Below, in pieces: positions 56,409 to 64,000 of a DNA stretch of 64,000 bases (the first letter of the stretch is position 1; each line of letters begins with the position of its first letter). The DNA is taken from contig NZ_CP087190.1 of NCBI RefSeq assembly GCF_024749165.1, positions 124,001 to 188,000 of the forward strand, in the 5' to 3' direction. The stretch is from Pseudomonas sp. B21-023 (GTDB taxonomy: Bacteria; Pseudomonadota; Gammaproteobacteria; Pseudomonadales; Pseudomonadaceae). The notes beneath the pieces were generated by a model. It made no database searches. It was not told where the DNA came from and saw nothing but the letters and a program-made list of their open reading frames with translations. A program made the position numbers and the translations under genes.

Positions 56409-57815
56409 ATGCGCCTTGTAGCAACCGTGGCCGGCCTTGCGCTGGCAATCACCGGCCTGAACGCCAGCGCCGAAACCATCCGTATCGCCATCGGCACCCA
56501 GGACACCACCATCAACTGCGCCACCGGCGGCCTGTTGATCCGCGAGCTGGGCTTGCTCGACAAATACCTGCCCCATGACGGCAAGTACAGGGACGCCCAG
56601 TATCAGGTCGAGTGGAAGAACTTCACCAGCGGCGCGCCGCTGACCAACGAGATGGTCGCCGGCAAGCTCGACTTTGGCGCCATGGCCGACTTCCCCGGCT
56701 CGTTCAACGGCGTCGCCCACCTCGACGCCGGCAAGCGCAGCCTGTTCATCAGCGTGCTGTCCGGCAGTGTGCACGGCAGCGGTAACGGCATCGTGGTGCC
56801 GGCCGCCTCCAGCGTGCAGTCGCTGGCCGAGCTCAAGGGCAAGACCATCTCAGTGCCGTTCGCCTCCACCGCCCACGGCATGCTGCTGCGCGCGATCGCC
56901 GCCCAAGGCTGGGACCCGCAGAAGGACGTCAAGATCATTGCCCAGGCTCCGGAGATCGCCGGTTCCGCCCTGCGCAGCAACCGCATCGAGGCCCACGCCG
57001 ACTTCGTGCCTTTTGCCGAGCTGTTCCCCAACCGCGGCTTCGCCCGCAAGATCTACGATGGCGCCCAGGCCAACGCGCCGACCTTCCATGGCGCGCTGGT
57101 GGACGCCGACTACGCGAAAAAGTACCCGGAAGTGGTCACCGCCTACCTGCGAGCGAGCCTGGAAGCCGACCGCCTGCTCGCCGCCGAGCCCGAGAAGTAC
57201 AGCGAGCTGATCGAGAAAGTCACCGGCATCGAAGCCGAGGTGAACTACCTGTTCCACGGCCCGCTCGGCCTGCAGACCCGCGACCTCACCTGGAAGCCCG
57301 AGTACCGCCAGGCCGTGGCCACCTCGATCGACACCCTCAAGCTGCTGAAGAAGACCGACCGGGGCCTGGACACCGCGCAGTTCATCGATGACCAGTACAT
57401 CCGCAGCGCCTACAAGCAGGCCGGGCAGGACTACGACAAGGCCCTGAAAAATTACGACCCGCTGCCACTCAAGGCCAATGATGCCGCGACCGGCAAGCCC
57501 ATCACCGACTTCAGCCGCCTGGCGCAAATCTGGGTACGCGGCGAGGACAAGGTGCGCCACTACGCCTCCCCGGAAGCCGCGCTCAGCGCCCTGGCCCAGC
57601 TGGAACAGGAGGGCAAGGATATCCGCGCGATCTACGCCCAGGCCGCCGACAGCGGCATCAAGCTGCTGGCCAACCAGGCCTGGTTCGTGCGCAACGGCCA
57701 GGGCCAGCTGGCGGTTTTCCTGCTCAAGGACCAGGCCGAGCAGTACGCCAAGGCCCATGGCGGCGAAGCGCTGGACTTCGTGCAGGCCAACCAGAAGCTG
57801 CTGGCCCAGCGCTGA
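56409..57815 (+). CDS. ABC-transporter substrate-binding protein with C-terminal NosL-like domain
   Basis: 468 residues: signal peptide (MRLVATVAGLALAITGLNASA), a NMT1/SsuA-type binding domain (about 24-320; FGAMADFPGSFNGVAHL, VVPAASSVQSLAELKGKTISVPF in outline), a linker, and residues about 365-468 that look like a NosL domain (FSRLAQIWVRGEDKVRHYAS, LANQAWFVRNGQGQLAVFLL, AKAHGGEALDF). NosL is a Cu(I)-binding accessory protein of nitrous-oxide reductase. The usual Cys-Gly-Met motif is not seen, so metal binding is uncertain. It feeds the permease and ATPase encoded next. Confidence 0.8.
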   Translation: MRLVATVAGLALAITGLNASAETIRIAIGTQDTTINCATGGLLIRELGLLDKYLPHDGKYRDAQYQVEWKNFTSGAPLTNEMVAGKLDFGAMADFPGSFNGVAHLDAGKRSLFISVLSGSVHGSGNGIVVPAASSVQSLAELKGKTISVPFASTAHGMLLRAIAAQGWDPQKDVKIIAQAPEIAGSALRSNRIEAHADFVPFAELFPNRGFARKIYDGAQANAPTFHGALVDADYAKKYPEVVTAYLRASLEADRLLAAEPEKYSELIEKVTGIEAEVNYLFHGPLGLQTRDLTWKPEYRQAVATSIDTLKLLKKTDRGLDTAQFIDDQYIRSAYKQAGQDYDKALKNYDPLPLKANDAATGKPITDFSRLAQIWVRGEDKVRHYASPEAALSALAQLEQEGKDIRAIYAQAADSGIKLLANQAWFVRNGQGQLAVFLLKDQAEQYAKAHGGEALDFVQANQKLLAQR

Positions 57816-57830
57816 TCGGGAGCCGCCGCC

Positions 57831-58607
57831 ATGACCCGTGACCTTGCGCGCTGGCCCCTGCGCCTGGCGTCGCTGCTGGCCTGCCTGCTGTTCTGGCAGC
57901 TGGCCGCGAGCCACAAGCTGGACCTGCTGCTGTTCACCTTCACCTACGTGCCCACGCCCGGCGCGGTGCTCGACGCCGCCTGGCAACTGCTGGCCTCCAA
58001 TGCCCTGCTGGCGCACCTGGGCAGCAGCCTGGCGCGGGTGTTCGCCGGCTACGGCGTGGCGGCGCTGCTGGGGGTGAGCCTGGGCCTGTTGATCGGTCGC
58101 TCGAAGTGGCTGGAGGACACGCTGATGCCGCCGCTGGAAGTGTTGCGGCCGATCCCGGCGGTGGCCTGGATCCCGCTGGCGATCCTGATGTTCCCCTCCT
58201 CGGAGCTGTCGATGGTGTTCATCACCTTCACCGGTGCGCTGTTCCCGATCCTGCTCAATACCGTGCACGGCGTCGAGGCGATCGACCCGCGCCTGGTGGC
58301 CTCGGCGCGCAGCCTGGGCGCCGGGCGCTGGGCGATCCTGCGCGAAGTGGTGCTGCCGGGCGCGCTGCCGAGCATCGTCACGGGGCTGGCCATCGGCATG
58401 GGCACCTCGTGGTTCTGCCTGGTGACTGCCGAGATGATCGCCGGGCAGTTCGGTATCGGTTACTACACCTGGGAGTCCTACACCTTGCAGAACTACCCCG
58501 ACATCATCGTCGGCATGCTGCTGATCGGCGTGCTGGGCATGGGCAGCAGCGCGCTGGTCAAGCACCTTGGCGCGCTGGCCACGCCCTGGATACGGAGGCG
58601 TGCGTGA
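57831..58607 (+). CDS. ABC-transporter permease (SsuC/TauC type)
   Basis: 258 residues with six membrane helices and the EAA loop (ARSLGAGRWAILREVVLPGALPSIVTGL in outline) of sulfonate/nitrate/taurine importers. It starts 15 bp after the binding-protein gene and its stop shares a base with the ATPase start (TGATG). One domain per polypeptide, so a homodimer is expected. Confidence 0.92.
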   Translation: MTRDLARWPLRLASLLACLLFWQLAASHKLDLLLFTFTYVPTPGAVLDAAWQLLASNALLAHLGSSLARVFAGYGVAALLGVSLGLLIGRSKWLEDTLMPPLEVLRPIPAVAWIPLAILMFPSSELSMVFITFTGALFPILLNTVHGVEAIDPRLVASARSLGAGRWAILREVVLPGALPSIVTGLAIGMGTSWFCLVTAEMIAGQFGIGYYTWESYTLQNYPDIIVGMLLIGVLGMGSSALVKHLGALATPWIRRRA

Positions 58608-59458
58608 TGAGCAGTTATCAACAGGTGCCCGGGCGTATCGAAGCGCAGGGTTTGTCGATTCGCCTGGGCCATGGGCGTGACACCTTCGAAGCGGTGCAGG
58701 CGCTGGACTTTGCCATCGCCCCGGGCGAGTTCGTGTGCATCCTCGGACCGTCCGGCTGCGGCAAGTCCACGTTGCTCGGCGCACTGGCCGGGCACCTGAC
58801 GCCGGCCGGCGGCCAGTTGTTGGTGGACGGGCAAGCGGTCGACGGCCCTTCGCCGCAACGCGGCATGGTGTTCCAGCATCACACGCTGCTGCCTTGGCTC
58901 CGCGTGCTAGACAACGTGGCCTTCGGCTTGAAGATGCAGGGGCTGGGCAAGGCCGAGCGTCGACATCAGGCCGCCGAGATGCTGCAACTGGTCGGCCTGG
59001 GTGATTTCGCCCAACGCTGGCCCAGTCAGTTGTCCGGCGGCATGCAGCAACGCGCCGAGATCGCTCGAGTACTGATCAACCGCCCGCGCCTGCTGCTGAT
59101 GGACGAACCGTTCGGCGCCCTCGATGCGCAGACCCGTGCGCGCATGCAGGAACTGCTGCTGGATATCTGGGCGCGCATCCGCACCACGGTGGTGTTCGTT
59201 ACCCATGACATCGATGAGGCGCTGTTCCTGGCCGACCGCCTCCTGGTGATGAGCCCCCGGCCTGGGCGTTTTATCGAAGATCTGCGGCTGGACTTCGCCC
59301 GCCCGCGGCGAGCGAGCCTGCTGACCAGCCCTGCATTCACCCACCTCAAACGCCATTGCCTGGCGTTGCTGCGCCATGAAGAAGGACGCGAACTGCCGCG
59401 CCTGACACCCTTGGGCCTGCCCGACACCGACCATCCTCCGCTGCGGATTGCGCTATGA
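58607..59458 (+). CDS. ABC-transporter ATPase (SsuB/TauB type)
   Basis: 283 residues: Walker A GPSGCGKST, Q-loop GMVFQHHTLLPWLRV, signature LSGGMQQRAEIARVL, Walker B LLLMDEPFGALD and the H-loop VTHDIDEALFLADR, as in SsuB/NrtD-like subunits. A longer-than-usual C-terminal tail (about 40 residues) follows. The ATG at 58607 has GGAGG 7 nt upstream. It overlaps the HEAT-repeat gene by 4 nt. Confidence 0.93.
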   Translation: MSSYQQVPGRIEAQGLSIRLGHGRDTFEAVQALDFAIAPGEFVCILGPSGCGKSTLLGALAGHLTPAGGQLLVDGQAVDGPSPQRGMVFQHHTLLPWLRVLDNVAFGLKMQGLGKAERRHQAAEMLQLVGLGDFAQRWPSQLSGGMQQRAEIARVLINRPRLLLMDEPFGALDAQTRARMQELLLDIWARIRTTVVFVTHDIDEALFLADRLLVMSPRPGRFIEDLRLDFARPRRASLLTSPAFTHLKRHCLALLRHEEGRELPRLTPLGLPDTDHPPLRIAL

Positions 59459-60420
59459 CTGAACGAATCACGGACAACCCCGACATCATCGAACTGCTGC
59501 CACGCCTGAACGCCCTTGATGCCGGCGTGCGACGCATCGCCCTGATCGAACTGGCCGACCTGGAAGACCCGGACGGCCTGCCTTGGCTCACCGATGCGCT
59601 GTTGGTCGACGCCAATGCTGATGTGCGCGCCGAAGCCGCGCGCTTGCTCGAAGCCTGGGAGGCGCCGGAAGTGGTGCAGGGCCTGTGCGCCGCATTGGCC
59701 GACCCCGCCGAGCCGGTGCGCCTGGCGGCCGCCCAGAGCCTCAGTGAGCTCAAGACCCAGGAGGCGGGGCAACTGATCCTGCCCTGGGCCAGCCATGCCG
59801 ATGCCTTCGTGCGGGCCAGCGCCTTGCGCGCCCTGCGCGAGCTGCGCCTGGAGGACGCCGCTGTGCCTGCGTTGCAGGCGTTGGCGGATGTGGATGCCGG
59901 TGTGCGCCGCGAAGCGGTGGGCATCCTCGGCTGGCTCAAGCATGCGCCGGCCTTGCCCGCGCTGGCGCAACTGGCGGCCAACGAGCCGGATACCGACGTG
60001 CGCCGCGCCGCCATTGGTGCGTTGGGCCTGGCCCGGGATGCCGGTGTGCTGCCAGCGCTTATCGGCGCCCTGGCCGACGAGGCCTGGCAGGTGCGTGAAG
60101 AGGCGGCGACCACCCTGGGCAAGGTCGGCCAGGCTGCAGCGGGCCAGGCCTTGATCGCGGCGCTGGGCGACAGCTATTGGCAGGTCCGCTTGCGCGCGGC
60201 GCGGGCCTTGGGCCGGCTGCGCCATGCTGCCGCGTTGGATGGGCTGGCGCAATTGCTGGGCCATGGCATCGCCAACCTGCGCAAGGAAGCCGCACTGGCG
60301 CTGGGCGAGCTGGGTGAAGCCCGGGCATTGCCGGCGTTGCAGGCGGCCGAGGCCGACAGCGACCCGGAAGTGCGCAAGGCCGTGCGCATTGCCTTGGCGC
60401 AATTGCAAGGGGCGGTGTGA
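59455..60420 (+). CDS. HEAT-repeat protein
   Basis: 321 residues composed of about nine to ten HEAT (PBS-lyase type) helical repeats with the pattern D-x-x-VR-x-x-AA-x-x-LG (DADVRAEAARLLEAW-like units, DEAWQVREEAATTLGKVG). No catalytic motif. HEAT solenoids act as protein-binding scaffolds or chaperone-like maturation factors. Position between the ATPase and DUF971 genes, with 4-nt and 1-nt overlaps, ties it to the transport/reductase module. Confidence 0.88.
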   Translation: MTERITDNPDIIELLPRLNALDAGVRRIALIELADLEDPDGLPWLTDALLVDANADVRAEAARLLEAWEAPEVVQGLCAALADPAEPVRLAAAQSLSELKTQEAGQLILPWASHADAFVRASALRALRELRLEDAAVPALQALADVDAGVRREAVGILGWLKHAPALPALAQLAANEPDTDVRRAAIGALGLARDAGVLPALIGALADEAWQVREEAATTLGKVGQAAAGQALIAALGDSYWQVRLRAARALGRLRHAAALDGLAQLLGHGIANLRKEAALALGELGEARALPALQAAEADSDPEVRKAVRIALAQLQGAV

Positions 60421-60695
60421 TGGGCGCGCCCAGCGCCTTGCGCAACCACCGCGAACGCGGTGAGCTGCTGGTGCAGTGGGGTGAGGCTGAGCAGTTGATC
60501 AGCCACGCCCGGCTGCGCGGTGCCTGCCCATGTTCACAGTGCCGGGCAACACGGTTGAAGGGTGCGATTTCGCTGGTGGGCGAGGATGTGCGGGTGGCGC
60601 GGATCGAGGTCCAGGGGTATGGGGTGCAGCTGGTGTTCAGCGATGGGCATGAGCGGGGGATTTATCCCTGGGACTACCTGCGCAGTCTCGGTTGA
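60420..60695 (+). CDS. DUF971 (GBBH-like N-terminal domain) protein
   Basis: 91 residues: LRNHRERGELLVQWGEAEQ, then RGACPCSQCRA and GVQLVFSDGHERGIYPWDYLRSL, the DUF971 signature. The domain resembles the N-terminal part of gamma-butyrobetaine hydroxylase, which binds zinc through a CxC-x2-C motif, seen here. Stand-alone DUF971 proteins often neighbour Fe-S assembly factors. The start ATG shares a base with the HEAT-gene stop. It is the last gene of the operon. Confidence 0.85.
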   Translation: MGAPSALRNHRERGELLVQWGEAEQLISHARLRGACPCSQCRATRLKGAISLVGEDVRVARIEVQGYGVQLVFSDGHERGIYPWDYLRSLG

Positions 60696-60699
60696 CCGC

Positions 60700-60782
60700 A
60701 CCGGCCTCATCGCCGGCAAGCCGGCTCCCACAAAAGCAAGGCAATACCCTGTGGGAGCCGGCTTGCCGGCGATGAGGCCGGT
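60700..60782. repeat. REP inverted pair (perfect 32-bp arms)
   Basis: Arms 60700-60731 and 60751-60782 are exact reverse complements (ACCGGCCTCATCGCCGGCAA ...). It separates the GntR-led operon from the convergent ABC-transporter genes and probably ends transcription from both sides. Confidence 0.9.
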
Positions 60783-60797
60783 ACAGGCAACCCACCC

Positions 60798-61661
60798 CTA
60801 GAGCGCAATCAACTCCGGCCGCAACCCCTCAACCCTATGCACCACCGGCCGCAGATAGCCGCCATCCCCGGTAATCTGGTGCAGCACCTTCTCGCGCAAG
60901 CCATGCAGTGCCACCCCGGTGCGTTGGCGCGGATGCGACAGCCCAACTTCCACCACCGCCTTGATCCGCCCCGGCCGCGGTTCCAGCACCACCACCCGGT
61001 CGGCCAGGTAGGTTGCCTCTTCGGCATCGTGGGTCACCAGCAGAACGGTCACCCCAGAACGCTCACGTATTGCCAGTAACTCGTCCTGCAACTGCTGGCG
61101 GGTCAGTGCATCCAGGGCGCCGAACGGTTCGTCGAGCAGCAGGATGCGCGGGCTGGCCACCAGCCCCCGGGCGATCGCCACGCGTTGGGCCATGCCACCG
61201 GAGAGCTGGTGCGGGTAGGCCGATTCGAAACCGACCAGCCCCACCAGGTGCACGAATTCATGCACCCGACGGGCGCGCTCGCCCTGGGTCAGCTTGTCGT
61301 TGACCAGGCCCAGGCCGATGTTCTGCGCCACCGTCAGCCAGGGAAACAGGCGGTGCTCCTGGAACACGATGCCGCGTTCACCGCCGATGCCGTTGACCGG
61401 CTGGCCATCGACGCGGATCTGGCCGCTGTAGTCGTTGTCCAGGCCCACCAGCAGGCGCAGCAGGGTGGACTTGCCGCAGCCCGACGAGCCGACGATGGCG
61501 ATGAATTCGCCCTGTTCGATCGACAGGTCGAAGTCGCGAATGGCTTCGAACGACTGACCGTCGACGCTGAAGGTCTTGCCGACTTTCTCGAAGCTGACCA
61601 GCGGCGGTGTGGCATCAGCTTGGTTGGCCGCATGCAGGGCCGGGGTGATGAAAGCGTTCAT
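60798..61661 (-). CDS. ABC-transporter ATPase, sulfonate/sulfate-ester type (AtsC-like)
   Basis: 287 residues: Walker A GSSGCGKST, GIVFQEHRLFPWLTV, LSGGMAQRVAIARGL, LLLDEPFGALD and VTHDAEEATYLADR. SsuB/TauB-like. It overlaps the upstream permease gene by 4 nt. The arrangement ATPase-permease with a divergent binding protein matches what I remember of atsBC/atsR in P. putida S-313 (sulfate-ester uptake). The assignment is tentative. Confidence 0.9.
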   Translation of the reverse strand: MNAFITPALHAANQADATPPLVSFEKVGKTFSVDGQSFEAIRDFDLSIEQGEFIAIVGSSGCGKSTLLRLLVGLDNDYSGQIRVDGQPVNGIGGERGIVFQEHRLFPWLTVAQNIGLGLVNDKLTQGERARRVHEFVHLVGLVGFESAYPHQLSGGMAQRVAIARGLVASPRILLLDEPFGALDALTRQQLQDELLAIRERSGVTVLLVTHDAEEATYLADRVVVLEPRPGRIKAVVEVGLSHPRQRTGVALHGLREKVLHQITGDGGYLRPVVHRVEGLRPELIAL

Positions 61662-63241
61662 GCGGATCTCCAGCGCGTGGCGCGTGATTCAAGGCGTTGG
61701 CCGAGGTGGCCGAGCAGGGCGCCGACCAGGCCGATCAGGACCATGGCAGCCATCACCTGGTCCATGCGGAACAATTGCTGGGCGCCGATCATCAGACTGG
61801 CGATGCCGCCGTCCGAGGGCATGAAGTACTCGGCGCCGATAGTGCCGAGCCAGGCATAGATCAGCGACAGGCGCAGCCCGGCGAAGATCGCCGGGGCGGC
61901 GCCAGGCAACACCAGCAGACGCAGCCGGTGCGACAGGTCCAGGCGCAGGGCCTGCGCCGCCTCGCCCAGCTGTGGCGGGAGGCTGGCGATGCCGCGTTGG
62001 GTGGCGATCAGCATCGGGAAGAACGCCGCCAGTGCGACGAACACCAGCTTGGCGCCTTCACCCAGGCCGAACCAGGCGGTCAGCAGCGGCACCCAGGCGA
62101 ACAGCGCCACCTGGCGCAACGCCGACAGGCTCGGGCCGAGCAAGCGCTCGGCGTTGGCTGAGAGGCCCAGCAGCAGGCCCAGGGCGAACCCCGCGCCACC
62201 GCCGATCAACAGACCGACCAGGGTGCGTTGCAGGCTCAGGCGCAGGGCCTCGGGTAACGAACCGTCGAGCAGGCCTGCGTACAGGCTGCGCAGCACATCC
62301 AGCGGTGAAGAGAGGATGTTGGCATCGACCCAGCCAAGGCTGTTGGCGGCCTGCCACAGCAGCAACAGCCCTGCAGGCAGCAGCAGGCTTTGCCAGCCGC
62401 GTGGCACCTGGCCGCGCAACTGCTCGCCAGTGGCCGGTTGCGGCCAGTGCAACAGGCTGCGTTCCAGGCGCGAGAAGCCGCGATCCATCAGTGCGCCGAC
62501 CAGGCCGATCAGCAGGATGCAGAGGAACACCAGGTCGAGCATGAACAACTGCCGCCCCCAGACCATCAGGTAGCCGATGCCTTCGCTGGAGGCCAGCAGT
62601 TCCACAGCCAGCAGCGAGGTCCAGCCAGTGGCCAAGGCCAGTCGCACACCGGCGAGAAACGCCGGCAGCGCGGCGGGCAGCAACAGGCGCAGGAACAGCA
62701 GGTGAGAGGGCAGGCGCAGGACGGCGGCGGCCTCGCGCAGCTTGGGCTGGGCGTCGCGCACGCCGACCAGGGTGTGCAGCGTGACCGGCACCACCACCGC
62801 CTTGACCAGCACTACCAGTTTGAGCAGCTCGCCGATGCCGAAGAACAGCATGAACAGTGGGATCCAGGCCAGTGTGGGGATTTGCGCCAGGGCGACGAAG
62901 GTGGGCAGCACCAGAGTCTGCGCCCGTCGCGACCCGCCCAGCCAAGTGCCCAGCAGCAGGCCGCTGGCGACTCCTGCCAGCAGCCCCCAGATCAGGCGCT
63001 GCAGACTTATCCACAGGTGGCCCCAGAGTTCGCCGGAGCCGAACTCCAGCGCACTCTGCCAGACCAGCGCGGGGGCGGGCAGGATCTGTTCGCTCATCCA
63101 GTGCTCCCGGCTGGCGACGACCCACAAGCCCGCCACCGCCAACGGCACGATCCACGGCAGATAGGAGCGGCCTTGCGTCGCGAAAGGGCCGCGCAGCGGC
63201 CCCCACAGGCGCCGCAGACTTGCGCTCAAGACTTCGCTCAT
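61658..63241 (-). CDS. Fused double ABC-transporter permease (AtsB-like)
   Basis: 527 residues, twice the normal permease length. Two complete BPD-type domains, each with about six helices and its own EAA loop (LREAAAVLRLPSHLLFLRLLLPAALP in the first half, LGEAAQALRLDLSHRLRLLVLPGAAP in the second, in outline). The fusion gives a fixed pseudo-heterodimer. Fused permeases of this class are known in AtsB. The ATG at 63241 follows GGAG with 8-nt spacing. Confidence 0.9.
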   Translation of the reverse strand: MSEVLSASLRRLWGPLRGPFATQGRSYLPWIVPLAVAGLWVVASREHWMSEQILPAPALVWQSALEFGSGELWGHLWISLQRLIWGLLAGVASGLLLGTWLGGSRRAQTLVLPTFVALAQIPTLAWIPLFMLFFGIGELLKLVVLVKAVVVPVTLHTLVGVRDAQPKLREAAAVLRLPSHLLFLRLLLPAALPAFLAGVRLALATGWTSLLAVELLASSEGIGYLMVWGRQLFMLDLVFLCILLIGLVGALMDRGFSRLERSLLHWPQPATGEQLRGQVPRGWQSLLLPAGLLLLWQAANSLGWVDANILSSPLDVLRSLYAGLLDGSLPEALRLSLQRTLVGLLIGGGAGFALGLLLGLSANAERLLGPSLSALRQVALFAWVPLLTAWFGLGEGAKLVFVALAAFFPMLIATQRGIASLPPQLGEAAQALRLDLSHRLRLLVLPGAAPAIFAGLRLSLIYAWLGTIGAEYFMPSDGGIASLMIGAQQLFRMDQVMAAMVLIGLVGALLGHLGQRLESRATRWRSA

Positions 63242-63540
63242 CGGGGCATCTCCCAAACCGTTCCTTGTTTATTCATTTATAGAATTAAAAATTCACATAA
63301 ATAGTATTCAAGAGATAAGAGCATGCGGTCGGTGCATGCGAAAGCCCCGTCCCGTTGCGTTTTCCTCATATTTTCCATGCGTTTCCTGCAAGCCCGTCGC
63401 AGGCCCGCATGGCGCCTGGGTTATGTCTTCTGGTTACTAAAAAATGAAGTTTTGATCTTTGTAGGTTCTAACCGGACCTGCCTAGCTTCTGGCCCATAGC
63501 GCCGGCCATCGCCGGTGGCAGCCTGCCAAGGAGCCTTGCC
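63242..63540. promoter_or_regulatory. Divergent promoter region of the second transporter
   Basis: This 299-bp gap is AT-rich between 63265 and 63315. On the minus strand a TTGAAT (63306-63311), 17 bp, TTAATT (63283-63288) pair could drive the permease/ATPase genes. Rightward, AAGGAG lies 9 nt before the binding-protein ATG. I see no clear sigma-54 element. A CysB or SfnR-type site would be expected if it serves sulfur scavenging, but I cannot name one by eye. Confidence 0.4.
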
Positions 63541-64000
63541 ATGAAAACCAACTTCCGCCACCTGCTCAGCCCATTGCTCGCCGCCTTGTTGAGTGCCGTG
63601 CCCGTGGCAGCGCATGCCGCCCAGCCGGATGTGATCCGTATCGCCGTGCCCGACCTCAGCGCTGGCAGCAAGCCCAGCGCCGGCGGCGTGGTGGATGTGC
63701 TGCGCGATCAGCAACTGCTGGAGAAGGAGTTTGCCAAGGACGGTATCCGCATCGACTGGCGCTTCTTCAAGGGCGCAGGCCCCGTGGTCAACGAAGCCCT
63801 GGCCAACGGCCAGGCGGACTTCGCCTACCTGGGTGATCTGGCCGCGATCATCGGCAAGGCCAGCGGCCTCGACACCCGCGTGTTGTCGGCTGGGGTGCGC
63901 GGTGTGAAGAGCTACCTCGGCGTAGTCCCGGGCTCGCGCATCCACAGCCTGCAGGATCTCAAGGGCAAGCGCGTGGCAGTGTTCCGCGGCACCGCCAACC
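63541..64000 (+). CDS. ABC-transporter substrate-binding protein, sulfonate/sulfate-ester type (partial, AtsR-like)
   Basis: The first 153 residues are visible; the gene runs off the right edge. A signal peptide (LLSPLLAALLSAVPVAAHA) precedes an SsuA/NMT1-like N-lobe (IRIAVPDLSAGSKPSAGG, GQADFAYLGDLAAIIGKASG, LQDLKGKRVAVFRGTAN). It is divergent from the permease/ATPase pair and most likely their binding protein. Whether it carries a NosL-like tail, as the other binding protein does, cannot be seen. Confidence 0.88.
   Translation, partial: MKTNFRHLLSPLLAALLSAVPVAAHAAQPDVIRIAVPDLSAGSKPSAGGVVDVLRDQQLLEKEFAKDGIRIDWRFFKGAGPVVNEALANGQADFAYLGDLAAIIGKASGLDTRVLSAGVRGVKSYLGVVPGSRIHSLQDLKGKRVAVFRGTAN

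Noticed and set aside
56850..58784. 644-codon frame opposite the binding protein and permease genes
   Set aside because: It spans three well-supported genes on the other strand, and its His/Arg/Gln-rich translation matches no family.

Overview
The window is about 64 kb of GC-rich bacterial chromosome, almost certainly from a Pseudomonas of the putida group. Three things point there. The gene order argH-algR-hemCDXY-dsbB-algQ-algP, lysA-dapF-DUF484-xerC-yigB and glnK-amtB-sutA is the pseudomonad one. Many gaps carry REP elements with the core GTGGGAGCCGGCTTGCCGGCGAT. Several small families present (DUF2790, DUF6124, SutA) are typical of Pseudomonas. I see no prophage, insertion sequence, CRISPR array or rRNA; there is one tRNA, Arg(CCG).

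Layout. 1-11.2 kb is metabolic and accessory: the end of a FAD oxidoreductase, an MscS channel with a cyclic-nucleotide-binding domain, a ycaC / ABM-membrane protein / Tat-amidohydrolase set facing a LysR regulator, a Kef-type antiporter, an exported esterase and a DUF2790 protein. 11.3-20.4 kb is ion and nitrogen physiology: comM, a DUF2493 protein, mgtA behind a roughly 650-nt leader with a proline-rich leader ORF, a di-Mop protein, ubiK, glnK-amtB behind a sigma-54 promoter with NtrC-like sites, and sutA. 20.4-29.3 kb is the core block yigB-xerC-DUF484-dapF-lysA-lptM, with divergent cyaY-DUF1289 and rnk, and convergent cyaA. 29.4-41.5 kb runs through two small proteins, a GST, argH, algR (without algZ), hemCDXY, a DsbB-like protein, algQ, an FKBP isomerase and the lysine/alanine/proline-repeat gene algP. 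41.5-53.2 kb holds yheS, a small MscS channel, a LysE exporter, a slipin/NfeD pair, YbaK, DUF2789, an unknown membrane protein, a CBS protein, an exported M20 peptidase, a DUF3857/transglutaminase protein behind a Fur-like box, and tRNA-Arg.

53.4-64 kb is the most interesting part. A GntR/HutC-type regulator with a perfect palindromic operator leads a tightly packed set: an AprA-like flavoprotein, an AprB-like two-cluster ferredoxin, a sulfonate/nitrate-type ABC importer whose binding protein carries a C-terminal NosL-like domain, a HEAT-repeat protein and a DUF971 protein. After a REP element comes a second importer of the same class (ATPase, double-length fused permease, divergent binding protein) arranged like the sulfate-ester importer AtsRBC. 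Together they look like a scavenging region for sulfur or a related oxyanion, in which an imported compound may be reduced by the flavoprotein/ferredoxin pair. The substrate cannot be read from the sequence.

All assignments rest on reading the sequence and on remembered family knowledge; no database search was run.
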